A stretch of 64,000 nucleotides of DNA from Pseudoroseicyclus aestuarii (GCF_003217255.1 NZ_QJTE01000003.1:476389-540388), one strand, 5' to 3'. Positions 7,859-17,380 are shown, counted from the first letter of the stretch. Program-made: numbers and translations. Notes: generated by a model from the letters alone, not told the origin.

Positions 7859-9156
7859 TCCGCGCCCTCCGCGCCCGGGGTGAGGTCGATCTCGGCCTCG
7901 GTGTCGATGCCGGCCGCGCGCGCGGCCTCGCGGATCGCCTCCAGCCCCTCGGTGCCGGCGAAGACGGTCTCGGCCTCGGCCCAGATCGCCGCGGCGCGCT
8001 CCGTCTCGCCCAGCACGCCAAGGGTGCGGATCAGCCGCGCCCAGTCGGTTGCGGGGCCGCCCTGCTCGGCCAGCCGCGCGGCAAGCCGCTCGACCATGCC
8101 GCGCGCCATCTCCTGCTGCTGCTCGGGCGTCAGATCCTGCGCCGCCTGAAGATCTTCAGCCGTGGGGCCGGGCTGATCGGGATCCGTCAGCACCGGCGGT
8201 GCGCTTGGCGCCGGCATGGCGGGCGGCGTATAGGGCACCCCGGCGGCATCGGCCGCATCCTCGACCTGCGCGCGTGCGAGGGCGACATGCGGCGATCCGG
8301 GCGCGCCGGTCTCGACCGCCTCGCGCCAGGCGCGGAAGGCGAGGTCGGGCCGCCCGGTCTGCGCGTAAAGCAGCCCCATGTAGTACAGCGCCGCCGAATC
8401 CTGCGGCCTCACCTCCAGCACCTGCTGGAGCAGGGCCTCCGTCTGCCGCGTGACGACGCCGTTCGCGGCGGCGACCAGCCGGTCGGCCAGCGCGATGCGA
8501 TCCTCGGGGCCCGCGGACTCGCCCAGTAGGGCGATCACCTGCTCCTGCGCGCGGGCGGCGGCGGCATATTGCCCGAGGTTGGCCTCGTGCTGCGACAGAA
8601 GCTGCCAGCCGGTCAGATCCTCGGGGCGGGTCGGCACGACCTCGCGCAGGCGCGCGACGCTCTCGAGGTAAGCGGGATCGGCCTCGGGCATCGGCCGGGC
8701 AGGGGCCGCCGCCTCGGCCTCGGCCTGGCTCGGGCGGCTGTCCCGCAGGGCCTCGGCCTCGGCCAGGCGGGCGGCGCGGGGACGGTCGGCGGCGCCGGGC
8801 TGGCCGAGCGCGGCATAGAGCAGCGGCACGCCGACCAGCAGCAGCAGGCCGATGGCGGCTGCCGCGACAAGGCTGGCGCGGCGGCCCGCCGGGGCGGGCC
8901 CCGCTGCGCCGCCGCGGCTTGCGGCCAGCAGCCGGCGCGCGATCTCGGTGCGGGCCTGCTCTGCCTCCTCGGGGGCGATCAGCCCGCGGTCGAGGTCGCG
9001 GTCGATCTCGGCCATCTGCGCACGGTAGAAGGCCGCGTCATCGCTCGCGCCGGGCGCCTCGGGTGCGGCGGGCCCGGCCTGGCGGCGCAGCAGCGCCGCG
9101 GCCAGCGCCGCGCCGACGAGCAGGGCAAGCAGGATGGCGGTAATCCAGAACAGCAT
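7855..9156 (-). CDS. ccmI: Cytochrome c biogenesis protein CcmI
   Basis: 433 residues. CcmI is the membrane-bound apocytochrome c chaperone of the system I cytochrome c maturation pathway. The N terminus ([20 protein letters not shown]) is the first membrane helix. It is followed by the family-typical [19 protein letters not shown] region and a second helix near residue 95 ([19 protein letters not shown]). The periplasmic C-terminal domain contains TPR-like repeats ([21 protein letters not shown] and [19 protein letters not shown]). ATG 9156 was chosen since it opens directly with the membrane helix. No other ccm genes are in the window. It diverges from soxB. Confidence 0.92.
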   Translation of the reverse strand: MLFWITAILLALLVGAALAAALLRRQAGPAAPEAPGASDDAAFYRAQMAEIDRDLDRGLIAPEEAEQARTEIARRLLAASRGGAAGPAPAGRRASLVAAAAIGLLLLVGVPLLYAALGQPGAADRPRAARLAEAEALRDSRPSQAEAEAAAPARPMPEADPAYLESVARLREVVPTRPEDLTGWQLLSQHEANLGQYAAAARAQEQVIALLGESAGPEDRIALADRLVAAANGVVTRQTEALLQQVLEVRPQDSAALYYMGLLYAQTGRPDLAFRAWREAVETGAPGSPHVALARAQVEDAADAAGVPYTPPAMPAPSAPPVLTDPDQPGPTAEDLQAAQDLTPEQQQEMARGMVERLAARLAEQGGPATDWARLIRTLGVLGETERAAAIWAEAETVFAGTEGLEAIREAARAAGIDTEAEIDLTPGAEGAE

Positions 9157-9348
9157 GGGATCCTTTCGCACGGCGGCATGGGCGGTGCGGGGCGCTTCTA
9201 TCCTCGCCCCCGGCAGGGCGAAAGCCCGCAGCCGGCCGGTGTCGCAATCACGCCGCGGCCTGCCGCAGTCAAGCGTCCCGGAGGGGCGGGCCGGGTGCAG
9301 GGTGCGAGACAGCGCCCGCCCGGGCGCCGGATCGGAAAGGGGCCAGGT

Positions 9349-10596
9349 TTGCAGCGATATTCGGTCTTTGCCCTGGCGCGCCAGGCCCGCCGGCATCACC
9401 TGGGCTGGCAGCGCGCCTGGCGCGACGCCCAGCCGAAACGCGCCTACGATGTCGTGATCGTCGGTGCCGGCGGACACGGGTTGGCGACGGCCTATTACCT
9501 TGGCAAGAATCACGGCATCACCAATGTCGCGATCCTCGAGAAGGGCTGGCTCGGCGGCGGCAACACCGGCCGGAACACGACGATCATCCGCAGCAACTAC
9601 CTGCAGGACGCGTCCGCCGCGCTGTATGAAAAATCGCGCAGCCTCTACGAGACGCTAAGCCAGGAGCTGAACTACAACGTCATGTATTCGCCGCGCGGCG
9701 TGATGATGCTGGCGCAGACCGAAGGAGAGGTGCGCGGCTACCGCCGCACCGCCCATGCCAACAGCCTGCAGGGCGTCGCGACCGAATTCATCGGCCCCGA
9801 GCGGGTGAAGCAGCTCTGCCCGATCATCGAGACCAAGGGCCCGCGCTACCCGGTGCTGGGCGCGCTGTGGCAGCCGCGCGGCGGCACTGCGCGGCACGAC
9901 GCCGTCGCCTGGGGCTATGCCCGCGCCTGTTCCGACATGGGCATGGACATCATCCAGCGCTGCGAGGTGACCGGCATCAGCAGCGAGAACGGCCATGTCA
10001 CCGGCGTCGAGACGACGCGCGGCTCCATCGCCACGCGCAAGCTGGCGCTGGTGACGGCGGGCCATTCCTCGGTCCTGGCCGAGATGGCCGGCTTCCGCCT
10101 GCCGATCGAGAGCCTGCCGCTGCAGGCGCTGGTGAGCGAGCCGATCAAGCCCTGCATGGATGTCGTCGTCATGGCCAACACGGTGCACGGCTACATGAGC
10201 CAGTCCGACAAGGGCGAGATGGTGATCGGCGGCGGCACGGACGGATACAATGCCTATACCCAGCGCGGATCGTTTCACCATATCGAGGAGACGGTGCGCG
10301 CCCTCGTCGAGACCTTTCCGATCATCAGCCGCCTGAAGATGCTGCGCCAATGGGGCGGCATCGTCGACATGACGGGCGACCGCTCGCCCATCCTCTCGAC
10401 CACGCCGGTGGGCGGGATTTTCGTGAATTGCGGCTGGGGAACCGGCGGTTTCAAGGCAATTCCGGGCTCTGGCTGGGCGATGGCCGACCTGCTGGCGCGC
10501 GGCGCGCCGGGCCCGATCGCCGGCCCATTCGGGCTGGAGCGGTTCCGCGAAGGGCGGATGATCGACGAAAGCGTGGCGGCGGGGGTGGCGCATTGA
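9349..10596 (+). CDS. soxB: Sarcosine oxidase beta subunit
   Basis: 415 residues, FAD- and FMN-containing beta subunit of heterotetrameric sarcosine oxidase, which demethylates sarcosine to glycine. The dinucleotide-binding VVIVGAGGHGLATAYYLG lies at about 36-52, followed by GGGNTGRNTTIIRSNY. His183 in ARHDAVAWGYARA is the probable covalent FMN site by analogy with characterised enzymes. The start is TTG 9349 after GGAAAGGGG, because homologues begin M(K)RYSVFALA exactly there and no ATG or GTG fits. Unusually, the gene is separated from soxD by an unrelated membrane protein gene. Confidence 0.94.
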   Translation: MQRYSVFALARQARRHHLGWQRAWRDAQPKRAYDVVIVGAGGHGLATAYYLGKNHGITNVAILEKGWLGGGNTGRNTTIIRSNYLQDASAALYEKSRSLYETLSQELNYNVMYSPRGVMMLAQTEGEVRGYRRTAHANSLQGVATEFIGPERVKQLCPIIETKGPRYPVLGALWQPRGGTARHDAVAWGYARACSDMGMDIIQRCEVTGISSENGHVTGVETTRGSIATRKLALVTAGHSSVLAEMAGFRLPIESLPLQALVSEPIKPCMDVVVMANTVHGYMSQSDKGEMVIGGGTDGYNAYTQRGSFHHIEETVRALVETFPIISRLKMLRQWGGIVDMTGDRSPILSTTPVGGIFVNCGWGTGGFKAIPGSGWAMADLLARGAPGPIAGPFGLERFREGRMIDESVAAGVAH

Positions 10597-10675
10597 GCAT
10601 GCTTCCGCCTACCGCCCGGAACTTGGGCACATCAAATTCCGTTGTAGAGCGAACCACAAATAGGAAGCTCTGCAT

Positions 10676-11176
10676 ATGTCCGATCCCAACACCACTCCGC
10701 CCCGCCGCAGCGGCGGCGCCACGACGGCCATCGTCGCTGCCATCGTCGTGGTGGTGGTCATCGTCCTGTACTTCATCTTCGCCGGCACCAACGAGGTCGA
10801 AGAGCCCGTGGCCGTCGACGAGACGGGTGTCACGATCGAGAACAACGTCGATGCTGCCGCCGACTCCGTCGATGACGCCGCCGACGAGGCTGCTGTCGAG
10901 ACCGGCGAAGCGCTCGACGAGACTGGCGATGCGCTGGAGAATGCTGGCGACGCGACCGAGAACGCTGCCGAGGACGCCGCCGCCGCCACGGGCAACGCCC
11001 TGGAAGACGCTGGCGACGCGACCGAGAACGCCGCTGAAAGCGCCGTCGACACCACCGGCGATGCCATCGACGAAGCCGGCGACGAGCTGGAAGAAGCCGG
11101 CGACGCGACCGAGAACGCCGTCGAAGGCGCCGTTCGGGAAGTCGACGAAGAGACCGACACCGAAACCAATCCGTAA
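10676..11176 (+). CDS. Single-helix membrane protein with acidic repeat tail, inserted in the sox cluster
   Basis: 166 residues, not recognised. A short Pro/Arg-containing N terminus is followed by one strong membrane helix at about 16-36 (rich in Val and Ile). An acidic tail made of Ala, Asp, Glu, Gly, Thr and Asn fills the rest. The tail holds GDATENA at 91-97, 113-119 and 142-148. At DNA level a 20-base unit GGCGACGCGACCGAGAACGC recurs at 10946, 11012 and 11099. AGGAAG precedes the ATG. The 5' flank (10621-10675) is AT-richer than its surroundings and may hold its own promoter. The tail is probably amphipathic helix or disordered. It has no evident link to sarcosine oxidation. Confidence 0.75.
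   Translation: MSDPNTTPPRRSGGATTAIVAAIVVVVVIVLYFIFAGTNEVEEPVAVDETGVTIENNVDAAADSVDDAADEAAVETGEALDETGDALENAGDATENAAEDAAAATGNALEDAGDATENAAESAVDTTGDAIDEAGDELEEAGDATENAVEGAVREVDEETDTETNP
10946..11118 (+). repeat. Three copies of a 20-bp coding repeat
   Basis: The 20-mer GGCGACGCGACCGAGAACGC occurs at 10946-10965, 11012-11031 and 11099-11118, spaced 66 and 87 bases (both multiples of three). It encodes the GDATENA unit of the acidic tail. Exact codon identity suggests recent internal duplication or ongoing repeat slippage. Confidence 0.85.
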
Positions 11177-11218
11177 CTGGCTTGCGCGCGCTCTCCCGCT
11201 CGCGCGGGGGGGCGCATC

Positions 11219-11542
11219 ATGCTGATACTGACCTGTCCCTACTGCGGCGTGGCCGCGGACGAGACGGAACTCTCCCCCGGCGGCGAGGCGCATCTTCACC
11301 GCGCCGGCCCCGGCTCGGAGGATGCCTCGGTCGAGGCCTATCTTTACCATCGCAGCAACCCCAAGGGCGTCCACTTCGAGCGTTGGCGGCATGCCTATGG
11401 CTGCGGAAAGTGGTTCCACTCCGCGCGCGACACCGCGACCAACGACGTCTTCGGCACCTATCCCGCGCAGGTCACCGAGACGCCCCAGAACATCCTCGAA
11501 GCCATCGCGCAGCGCCGTCCCGGCTGGGAGCGCCCGCAATGA
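11219..11542 (+). CDS. soxD: Sarcosine oxidase delta subunit
   Basis: 107 residues, the small zinc-binding subunit of heterotetrameric sarcosine oxidase. CPYCG near the N terminus, a His at AHLHR, and the later HAYGCGKWFH segment supply the cysteine/histidine ligands. The sequence YLYHRSNPKGVHFERWRHAYGC is the subunit's conserved core. It ends in an ATGA overlap with soxA, so the two are co-translated. Length and order (D before A) are normal for the family. Confidence 0.95.
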   Translation: MLILTCPYCGVAADETELSPGGEAHLHRAGPGSEDASVEAYLYHRSNPKGVHFERWRHAYGCGKWFHSARDTATNDVFGTYPAQVTETPQNILEAIAQRRPGWERPQ

Positions 11543-14535
11543 GCCGCCGTCTCGAAACCGGGGGTCTGTTCATCGACCGCAACGCGCCGATGGGCTTCAC
11601 CTTCGACGGCAAGGACCGCGGCGGCTTTGGCGGCGACACGCTGGCCTCGGCCCTTCTGGCCTGCGGGCAGCTCGTGATGGGCCGGTCGTTCAAGTATCAC
11701 CGCCAGCGCGGCCCCGTCAGCTGCGGGGCCGAAGAGCCCAATGCCCTTGTTGGCCTTGGCGAGGGCGGGCTGTTCGAGCCCAATGCCCGCGCCACCATCA
11801 CCCCGCTGACCGAGGGGCTGCGCGCGATCAGCCAGAACCGCTGGCCCAGCCTCGCCTTCGATATCGGCGCGGTGAACGCGAAGCTGTCGAAATTCCTGCC
11901 CGCCGGCTTCTATTACAAGACCTTTCTCTGGCCGCGCGCGTTCTGGAAGCATGTCTACGAGCCGGCGATCCGCCGCAGCGCGGGCCTGGGCAAGCCGCCC
12001 TCGCAGCCCGATGCGGATCGCTACGAGCAGGTGAACACCGCCGCCGATGTGCTGATCGCCGGGGGCGGGGTCGCCGGGCTTGCTGCCGCGATGGAGGCCG
12101 GGCGGAACGGTGCCCGGGTGATCCTGATGGAGCAGGGGCCCCGCTGGGGCGGCCGCGCCCTGATCGACGCCCCCCTGACCGGAGAGACCATCGACGGCCA
12201 GCCCGCCGCAGACTGGATCGAGATGGCCGTCGATACGCTCGAGACCATGCCGAACGTGACGATGCGGCTGCACACGCAGGTCAGCGGCGTCTTCGATCAC
12301 GGCTTCGCCCTGGCCGAAGAGCGCTGCGCCGACGCCGGCCCCGCGCCGGTGCGGGCACGCCTCTGGCGCATCCGCGCGCGGCGCATCGTCACGGCGCAGG
12401 GCGCGATCGAGCGTCCGCTGGCCTTTGCCGGCAACGACGTGCCGGGGGTGATGCTGGCCGGGGCGGTGCGTGACTATGCTGTGGGCTACGGCGTCGCGGT
12501 GGGTGAGCGCGTGGTCGTGGTGACGGCGGGCGACGACGGCTACCGCACCGCGATCGCGCTCGTCGAGGCTGGCCTTGCCGTGCCCGCCCTGCTCGACGTC
12601 CGGCGCGGCGCGACCGGCCCGCTGGTGGAGCGCGCCCAGGCCCTTGGCATCCGCATCGAAGAGGGGCGCGGCATTGCCCATGTCAGCGGCGGCCAGTCCG
12701 TCACGGGTGTGTCGATCTGTGCGCAGGACGGCCCCGGCGAAGTGATCGAGGAGATCGCCTGCGACGCCGTCGCCATGTCGGGCGGCTGGTCGCCTGCCGT
12801 CCACCTCTGGAGCCAGGCGGGTGGCAAGCTGACCTGGGACGAGGGCGCGGCGATGTTCCGGCCCGATCACGCCCGCCCGCCGACCGGCGCCGATGGCAGC
12901 GGCTTCGTCCTGCCCGCGGGCGGCAGCGACGGCGCGGCCTCGACCGAAGACGCGTTGCGCAGCGGGGCCGAGGCCGGGCGCCTCGCCGCCGAAGGCGGCG
13001 TGCCGGCGGATCTCGCGCCGCCGCAGGCCGCGCCGATGCCGCAGGTCTGGGTCATGCCGCGGGACGCCGGCCTCGCGCTGCGCGAGAAGATGTGGCTCGA
13101 TTTCCAGAACGACGTGAAGGTTTCCGACGTGGAGCTTGCGGCCCGCGAGGGATATCGCAGCGTCGAACATGCCAAGCGCTACACCACGCTTGGCATGGCG
13201 ACCGACCAGGGCAAGCTCAGCAATATCGGCGGCCTTGCGACGCTGGGCCATGCGCTGGGCGAGGCGATCCCGCAGGTCGGCACCACCACCTTCCGCCCGC
13301 CCTGGACGCCGATCATCCTCGGCTCCATCGCCGGAAGCGCCACGGGCGCGCAGTTCCAGCCGGTGCGGCGCACGCCGATGCAGGACTGGCATGACGCGAA
13401 CGGCGCGGACTATGAACCCGTCGGCCAGTGGCGCCGCCCCTACAGCTACCCGCGCGAGGGCGAGGATCGCGAGGCCGCCGCGCAGCGCGAGACGCGCGCC
13501 GTGCGCGAGGCGGTGGGGCTGCTGGACGCAAGCACGCTGGGCAAGATCGTGGTGAAGGGCCCCGATGCCGGGCGCTTCATGGACATGATCTACACCAACA
13601 TGATGAGCAACCTCGCCGTCGGCCGCTGCCGCTATGGCCTGATCTGCAACGACAGCGGGTTCCTGATGGACGACGGCGTGGTCGCGCGCCTGTCGGAGGA
13701 TACCTGGCTGTGCCACACCACCACCGGCGGGGCCGAGCATATCCATGCGCATATGGAGGAATGGCTGCAGACAGAATGGTGGGACTGGCAGGTCTATACC
13801 GCCAACCTGACCGAGCAATTCGCGCAGGTCGTCGTGGCCGGCCCGCAGGCGCGCAAGCTTCTGGACCGGCTGGGCGGCATGGATGTCAGCCGCGAGGCGA
13901 TGCCCTTCATGTCCTGGGCCGAGGGCAGCCTGCACGGCTTCGATGCGCGGGTCTTCCGCATCTCCTTCTCGGGCGAGGTCTCCTACGAGGTGTCGGTCCG
14001 CGCGAGCGAGGGGGCCGAGCTTTGGCAGGCGCTGCTGGAAGAGGGCGAGGATCTGGGCGTCACCCCCTACGGCACCGAGGCGATGCACATCCTGCGGGCC
14101 GAGAAGGGCTACGTGATGATCGGCGAGGAATCCGATGGCACGATCACCCCGCAGGATCTGAACCTTGGCTGGGCGGTGTCGAAGAAGAAGGCCGATTTCA
14201 TCGGCAAGCGCGGGCTGACGCGCAGCCACCTCGCCGATCCCGAAAGGCCGAGGCTGGTGGGTCTGCGTAGCCTCGACGGCACGGTGATCGAGGCGGGCGC
14301 GCAGGTCGTGGGGCCGGGCGTGACGCCGACCGGGCAGAACGCGACAGAGGGGCGCGTCACATCGAGCTACCATTCGCCCACCTTCGGGCACGGCATCGCC
14401 ATGGCGCTGATCCGGCGCGGCCCCGAGCGGCTGGGCGAGACCGTCGAGGTCACGCGCATCGGCGGCGGCCGGCAGAAGGCGGTTCTGGTGGACCCGGTGC
14501 TCTATGACGCGAAAGGAGACCGCCTCAATGGCTGA
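11539..14535 (+). CDS. soxA: Sarcosine oxidase alpha subunit
   Basis: 998 residues. Order of domains: an N-terminal 2Fe-2S ferredoxin-like (Fer2_4) domain without iron cysteines (about 15-110, GFGGDTLASALLACGQLVMGRSFKYHR), an NAD/FAD-binding core starting at ADVLIAGGGVAGLAAAMEAG (about 170), and a C-terminal aminomethyltransferase (GcvT-like) half from about 600 that passes the methylene unit to tetrahydrofolate. It works with SoxB, SoxD and SoxG to turn sarcosine into glycine, H2O2 and methylene-THF. It overlaps soxD by 4 nt and soxG by 8 nt. Confidence 0.96.
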   Translation: MSRRLETGGLFIDRNAPMGFTFDGKDRGGFGGDTLASALLACGQLVMGRSFKYHRQRGPVSCGAEEPNALVGLGEGGLFEPNARATITPLTEGLRAISQNRWPSLAFDIGAVNAKLSKFLPAGFYYKTFLWPRAFWKHVYEPAIRRSAGLGKPPSQPDADRYEQVNTAADVLIAGGGVAGLAAAMEAGRNGARVILMEQGPRWGGRALIDAPLTGETIDGQPAADWIEMAVDTLETMPNVTMRLHTQVSGVFDHGFALAEERCADAGPAPVRARLWRIRARRIVTAQGAIERPLAFAGNDVPGVMLAGAVRDYAVGYGVAVGERVVVVTAGDDGYRTAIALVEAGLAVPALLDVRRGATGPLVERAQALGIRIEEGRGIAHVSGGQSVTGVSICAQDGPGEVIEEIACDAVAMSGGWSPAVHLWSQAGGKLTWDEGAAMFRPDHARPPTGADGSGFVLPAGGSDGAASTEDALRSGAEAGRLAAEGGVPADLAPPQAAPMPQVWVMPRDAGLALREKMWLDFQNDVKVSDVELAAREGYRSVEHAKRYTTLGMATDQGKLSNIGGLATLGHALGEAIPQVGTTTFRPPWTPIILGSIAGSATGAQFQPVRRTPMQDWHDANGADYEPVGQWRRPYSYPREGEDREAAAQRETRAVREAVGLLDASTLGKIVVKGPDAGRFMDMIYTNMMSNLAVGRCRYGLICNDSGFLMDDGVVARLSEDTWLCHTTTGGAEHIHAHMEEWLQTEWWDWQVYTANLTEQFAQVVVAGPQARKLLDRLGGMDVSREAMPFMSWAEGSLHGFDARVFRISFSGEVSYEVSVRASEGAELWQALLEEGEDLGVTPYGTEAMHILRAEKGYVMIGEESDGTITPQDLNLGWAVSKKKADFIGKRGLTRSHLADPERPRLVGLRSLDGTVIEAGAQVVGPGVTPTGQNATEGRVTSSYHSPTFGHGIAMALIRRGPERLGETVEVTRIGGGRQKAVLVDPVLYDAKGDRLNG

Positions 14536-15052
14536 GATCACGGTGACGCGCCGCACGCCCGGCATGGTCCTGCTGCGCGGCGATCTGTCCTCTGACGCGC
14601 TGCGCGAGGCGGCCAGCGCCGTGGCGGGCGCGCCGATGCCCGAGCGGCGGCAGGCCTCTCTCTCCGGCGACACGGGCATCCTCTGGATGTCGCCGGACGA
14701 GGCGCTGATCCTGCTGCCGGAGGGCCGCGCCGCAGAGGCCGCGCGCGCGCTGTCGCAGCGGCTGGAGGGGGTGCATCACCTGGCCCTCGACCTCTCGGAC
14801 GCCCGCGCCGTCTTCGAGATCGAGGGGCCTTGGCTGCGCGAGGTGCTGGCCAAGCTCTCGCCCGCCGATCTGCACCCCGAGGCTTTGCCCCTGCTCGAGG
14901 TGCGGCGCACGCGGCTGGCGCAGGTGCCCGCCGCCTTCTGGATCGAGGCAGAGGGGCGCGCGCGGCTGATCTGCTTCCGCTCTGTCGCGGACTACGTCGA
15001 AGGGCTGCTGCGCCGCTCGGTCGAGGACGGGCCTGTGGGGCTTTTCGCCTGA
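14528..15052 (+). CDS. soxG: Sarcosine oxidase gamma subunit
   Basis: 174 residues, smallest-conserved member of the heterotetramer. The family is weakly conserved, but LSGDTGILWMSPDEALILLPE and DLSDARAVFEIEGPWLREVLAKL are typical of SoxG, as is the C-terminal LRRSVEDG. ATG 14528 was preferred to 14504 because AAAGGAGA lies 8 nt before it. It closes the sox cluster; no glyA, folD or purU homologue follows, in contrast to several other sox clusters. Confidence 0.9.
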   Translation: MAEITVTRRTPGMVLLRGDLSSDALREAASAVAGAPMPERRQASLSGDTGILWMSPDEALILLPEGRAAEAARALSQRLEGVHHLALDLSDARAVFEIEGPWLREVLAKLSPADLHPEALPLLEVRRTRLAQVPAAFWIEAEGRARLICFRSVADYVEGLLRRSVEDGPVGLFA

Positions 15053-15063
15053 GGACCCCGCCG

Positions 15064-15092
15064 CGCGAAATAGACGCCCGATTTCCGTGCGC
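15064..15092 (+). promoter_or_regulatory. Inverted repeat upstream of ada
   Basis: GAAAT (15067-15071) and ATTTC (15081-15085) form a perfect inverted repeat with a 9-nt spacer. They sit inside a longer imperfect dyad starting GCGCGAAAT and ending GTGCGC, 32-60 nt before the ada start. It is a candidate operator for autoregulation by Ada; this is inference only. Confidence 0.3.
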
Positions 15093-15123
15093 AGCGGCGG
15101 GCGGCGTGCGCTAGGACGGGGGC

Positions 15124-16182
15124 ATGCTGTTCCGATTGCCCCCCGACGAGACCCTTTATGCCGCGCTGATCGCGCGGGACGAGGGCTATGACGGTCGCGC
15201 CTATGTCGGCGTGACCACCACCGGCATCTTCTGCCGCCTGACCTGTCCCGCCCGCAAGCCGCGCCCCGAGAACTGCCGTTTCTTCGAGACGGCGGGCGAT
15301 TGCGTCGGGGCGGGGTTCCGGCCCTGCAAGCGCTGCCGGCCGCTGGCGCCGATGGCGGCCTCGGACCCGGTGATCGCCCGGCTGCTCTCCGCGCTGGACG
15401 AGGCGCCGGACCACCGCTGGACCGAGGGCGACGTGGCTTCGGCGGGGATCGATCCTTCGACCGCGCGCCGCGTCTTCAAGCGGCAGTTCGGTATGACCTT
15501 CCTCGAGATGGCGCGGCAGCGGCGGCTGGGGCAGGGGATGCGGGTGCTGGCCACCGGCGGGCGGGTCATCGACGCGCAGATGGGCGCCGGCTTCGACAGC
15601 GCCAGCGCTTTTCGGGATGCCATGGCGCGGCTGCTGGGGCGGGCGCCCGGCAGCTTCGACAAGGGCGCGCTGATGGCGGCGGACTGGATCGACACGCCGC
15701 TTGGCCCGATGATCGCGGTGGCGAGCGATCATGCGCTGCACCTGCTGGAGTTCACCGATCGCAAGGCCCTGCCGACCGAGCTGAGGGACCTGGCCGCCAG
15801 CGCCGGCGGGCGCATGGCGCTGGGCCGCCGCGCCGCGCATGACAGGATCGCGGCGGAACTGGCGCGCTACTTCGAAGGCGAGGAAGGCGGCTTCGCCACG
15901 CCCCTCGCGCCGCTGGGCACGGCCTTCCAGAGGCAGGTCTGGGCCGCCCTGCGGGCGATCCCGGCGGGAGAGACGCGCAGCTATGGCGAGGTGGCCAAGG
16001 CGATTCAGCGCCCGGGAGCGAGCCGGGCGGTGGCGCGGGCGAACGGGGCCAACCCCATCGCCCTCGTCGTGCCCTGCCACCGTGTCATTGGCGCGGACGG
16101 CAGCCTGACGGGCTATGGCGGCGGCCTCTGGCGCAAGCAGCGGCTGATCGCGCTGGAGCGCGAGGCCGCGGGGCGGGTCTAG
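15124..16182 (+). CDS. ada: Ada: methylphosphotriester / O6-methylguanine-DNA methyltransferase and transcriptional activator
   Basis: 352 residues with the full three-part Ada layout. The zinc-binding N-terminal domain has Cys37, Cys41, Cys68 and Cys71 (GIFCRLTC and FRPCKRC); the first would accept the methyl group from phosphotriesters. An AraC-type helix-turn-helix region (about 80-165) follows. The C-terminal MGMT domain has the acceptor Cys318 in VVPCHRVIG. Ada repairs methylation damage and, when methylated, activates its regulon. The stop codon region overlaps the convergent yihY stop by 4 nt (CTAG shared), so no terminator can fit between the two genes. Confidence 0.95.
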   Translation: MLFRLPPDETLYAALIARDEGYDGRAYVGVTTTGIFCRLTCPARKPRPENCRFFETAGDCVGAGFRPCKRCRPLAPMAASDPVIARLLSALDEAPDHRWTEGDVASAGIDPSTARRVFKRQFGMTFLEMARQRRLGQGMRVLATGGRVIDAQMGAGFDSASAFRDAMARLLGRAPGSFDKGALMAADWIDTPLGPMIAVASDHALHLLEFTDRKALPTELRDLAASAGGRMALGRRAAHDRIAAELARYFEGEEGGFATPLAPLGTAFQRQVWAALRAIPAGETRSYGEVAKAIQRPGASRAVARANGANPIALVVPCHRVIGADGSLTGYGGGLWRKQRLIALEREAAGRV

Positions 16183-17321
16183 CGGCGGCGCCCCTTGCGG
16201 CGCACCGCCTTTTCCAGCGCCCCGGCGGCGGCAAGGCCGACGGTGGCGCCGACCATCTCGGCAAAGGTCGGGCGCGGCCCGCGGGGGCGGCGCGGGCCCT
16301 CCTGCGCGGTCTCGGTGTCATCGCCCTCTGCCCCCATCGACCGCTTCGGCGCATCGGGGCCAGACAGCCCCTCGGGCGTGGTGTCGGCCTTGATCGCGCC
16401 GCGCGCGCCCATCGGCACCGGCGCACCGGTGGTGGTGTCGCGGCGGGTCTGATGCTCCATCTCGGAGTTCAGCTCGGCGCCCGCGAGCACGATGAAGGAG
16501 GACAGCCAGAGCCAGGTCAGCAGGATGATGACGCCGCCGAGCGTGCCATAGGTCTCGTTGTAGCTGCCGAAGTTCTGCGCGTAGATCGAGAAGGCGACGG
16601 TACCGACCAGCCACAGGATCGTGGCGATGACCGCGCCGGGGGTGATCCAGCGCCACTGCGCATCCTCGCGGCAGGGGCCGAAGCGGTAGATCAGCGACAG
16701 GCCCAGCATCGTCAGAACCGTCAGGAGCGGCCATTTCAGCCAGCTTACCAGCGACTCGGTGGCGGCCGGGAGCGGCAGGAAGGTGGTGACGGCCGGAAGC
16801 ACCAGCATCGCGCCGAAGGCCAGAAGCACGCCGAGGATCATCACGACGGTCAGCACGAAGCCGGTCAGGTAGAGCCGAAAGAAGCCGCGCTGCTCCTGCT
16901 CGTCGTAGGCGATGTTCATGCCTTCCATCAGGGTCATCATGCCCTTCATCGCACCGTAGAGCGCCAGCACGAGGCCGAGGATGGCGGCAAAGCCGGTCGC
17001 GGTGTCCGACCCGCCGGTGACCTGCACGATCTGGTCCTGGATGATCGAGGCGGCGTTCTGGGGCAGCAGCGCGGCGATGGAATCGATCTGGCTGGCCACC
17101 TCCTGCGGGTCGAGGACCCAACCGGCGATGGAGATCACCGCGGTGACGGCCGGGAAGATCGCGAGCAGGCCGAAGAAGGCGACGCCGGCCGAGACGACGG
17201 AGACGTGGTCGCGCGTCACCTCATCCTTCACGCGCAGCAGGATGTCCTTCCAGCCCCGCGCCGGGATCTGTGTCGGGCCTTCGGCGCGCGTTCCGCGCCC
17301 GGCATCTGTCTGATCTGTCAC
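16179..17321 (-). CDS. YihY/UPF0761 family inner membrane protein
   Basis: 380 residues with six or so membrane helices of the YihY (formerly RNase BN) family: VVSAGVAFFGLLAIFPAVTAVISI, FAAILGLVLALYGAMKGMMTLMEGMN, LTVVMILGVLLAFGAML, then NFGSYNETYGTLGGVIILLTWLWLSSFIVLAGAELN. Function of the family is not established; the old ribonuclease BN label was an error. The C-terminal 90 residues are a charged, low-complexity cytoplasmic tail. GTG 17321 is the only start consistent with the reading frame (an overlapping ATG runs into a stop). It lies 59 nt after the dehydrogenase gene. Confidence 0.9.
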   Translation of the reverse strand: MTDQTDAGRGTRAEGPTQIPARGWKDILLRVKDEVTRDHVSVVSAGVAFFGLLAIFPAVTAVISIAGWVLDPQEVASQIDSIAALLPQNAASIIQDQIVQVTGGSDTATGFAAILGLVLALYGAMKGMMTLMEGMNIAYDEQEQRGFFRLYLTGFVLTVVMILGVLLAFGAMLVLPAVTTFLPLPAATESLVSWLKWPLLTVLTMLGLSLIYRFGPCREDAQWRWITPGAVIATILWLVGTVAFSIYAQNFGSYNETYGTLGGVIILLTWLWLSSFIVLAGAELNSEMEHQTRRDTTTGAPVPMGARGAIKADTTPEGLSGPDAPKRSMGAEGDDTETAQEGPRRPRGPRPTFAEMVGATVGLAAAGALEKAVRRKGRRR

Positions 17322-17380
17322 GTCATGTCCCCGGCCCCGTTTTGCATCGAACGCCCGGGCGGGGGTCCTGTTCCTGCGCC

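Noticed and set aside
10609..11220. 203-residue Ser/Ala-rich frame antisense to the acidic repeat gene
   Set aside because: Low-complexity mirror of the repeats; the plus frame has a membrane helix and a ribosome site.
11458..14679. 1073-residue open frame antisense to soxA
   Set aside because: Mirror of the soxA third-position GC bias; no recognisable motifs.
16179..17321. Ribonuclease BN label for the YihY-family gene
   Set aside because: The historical RNase BN assignment belongs to a different protein; this is a membrane protein of unknown function.
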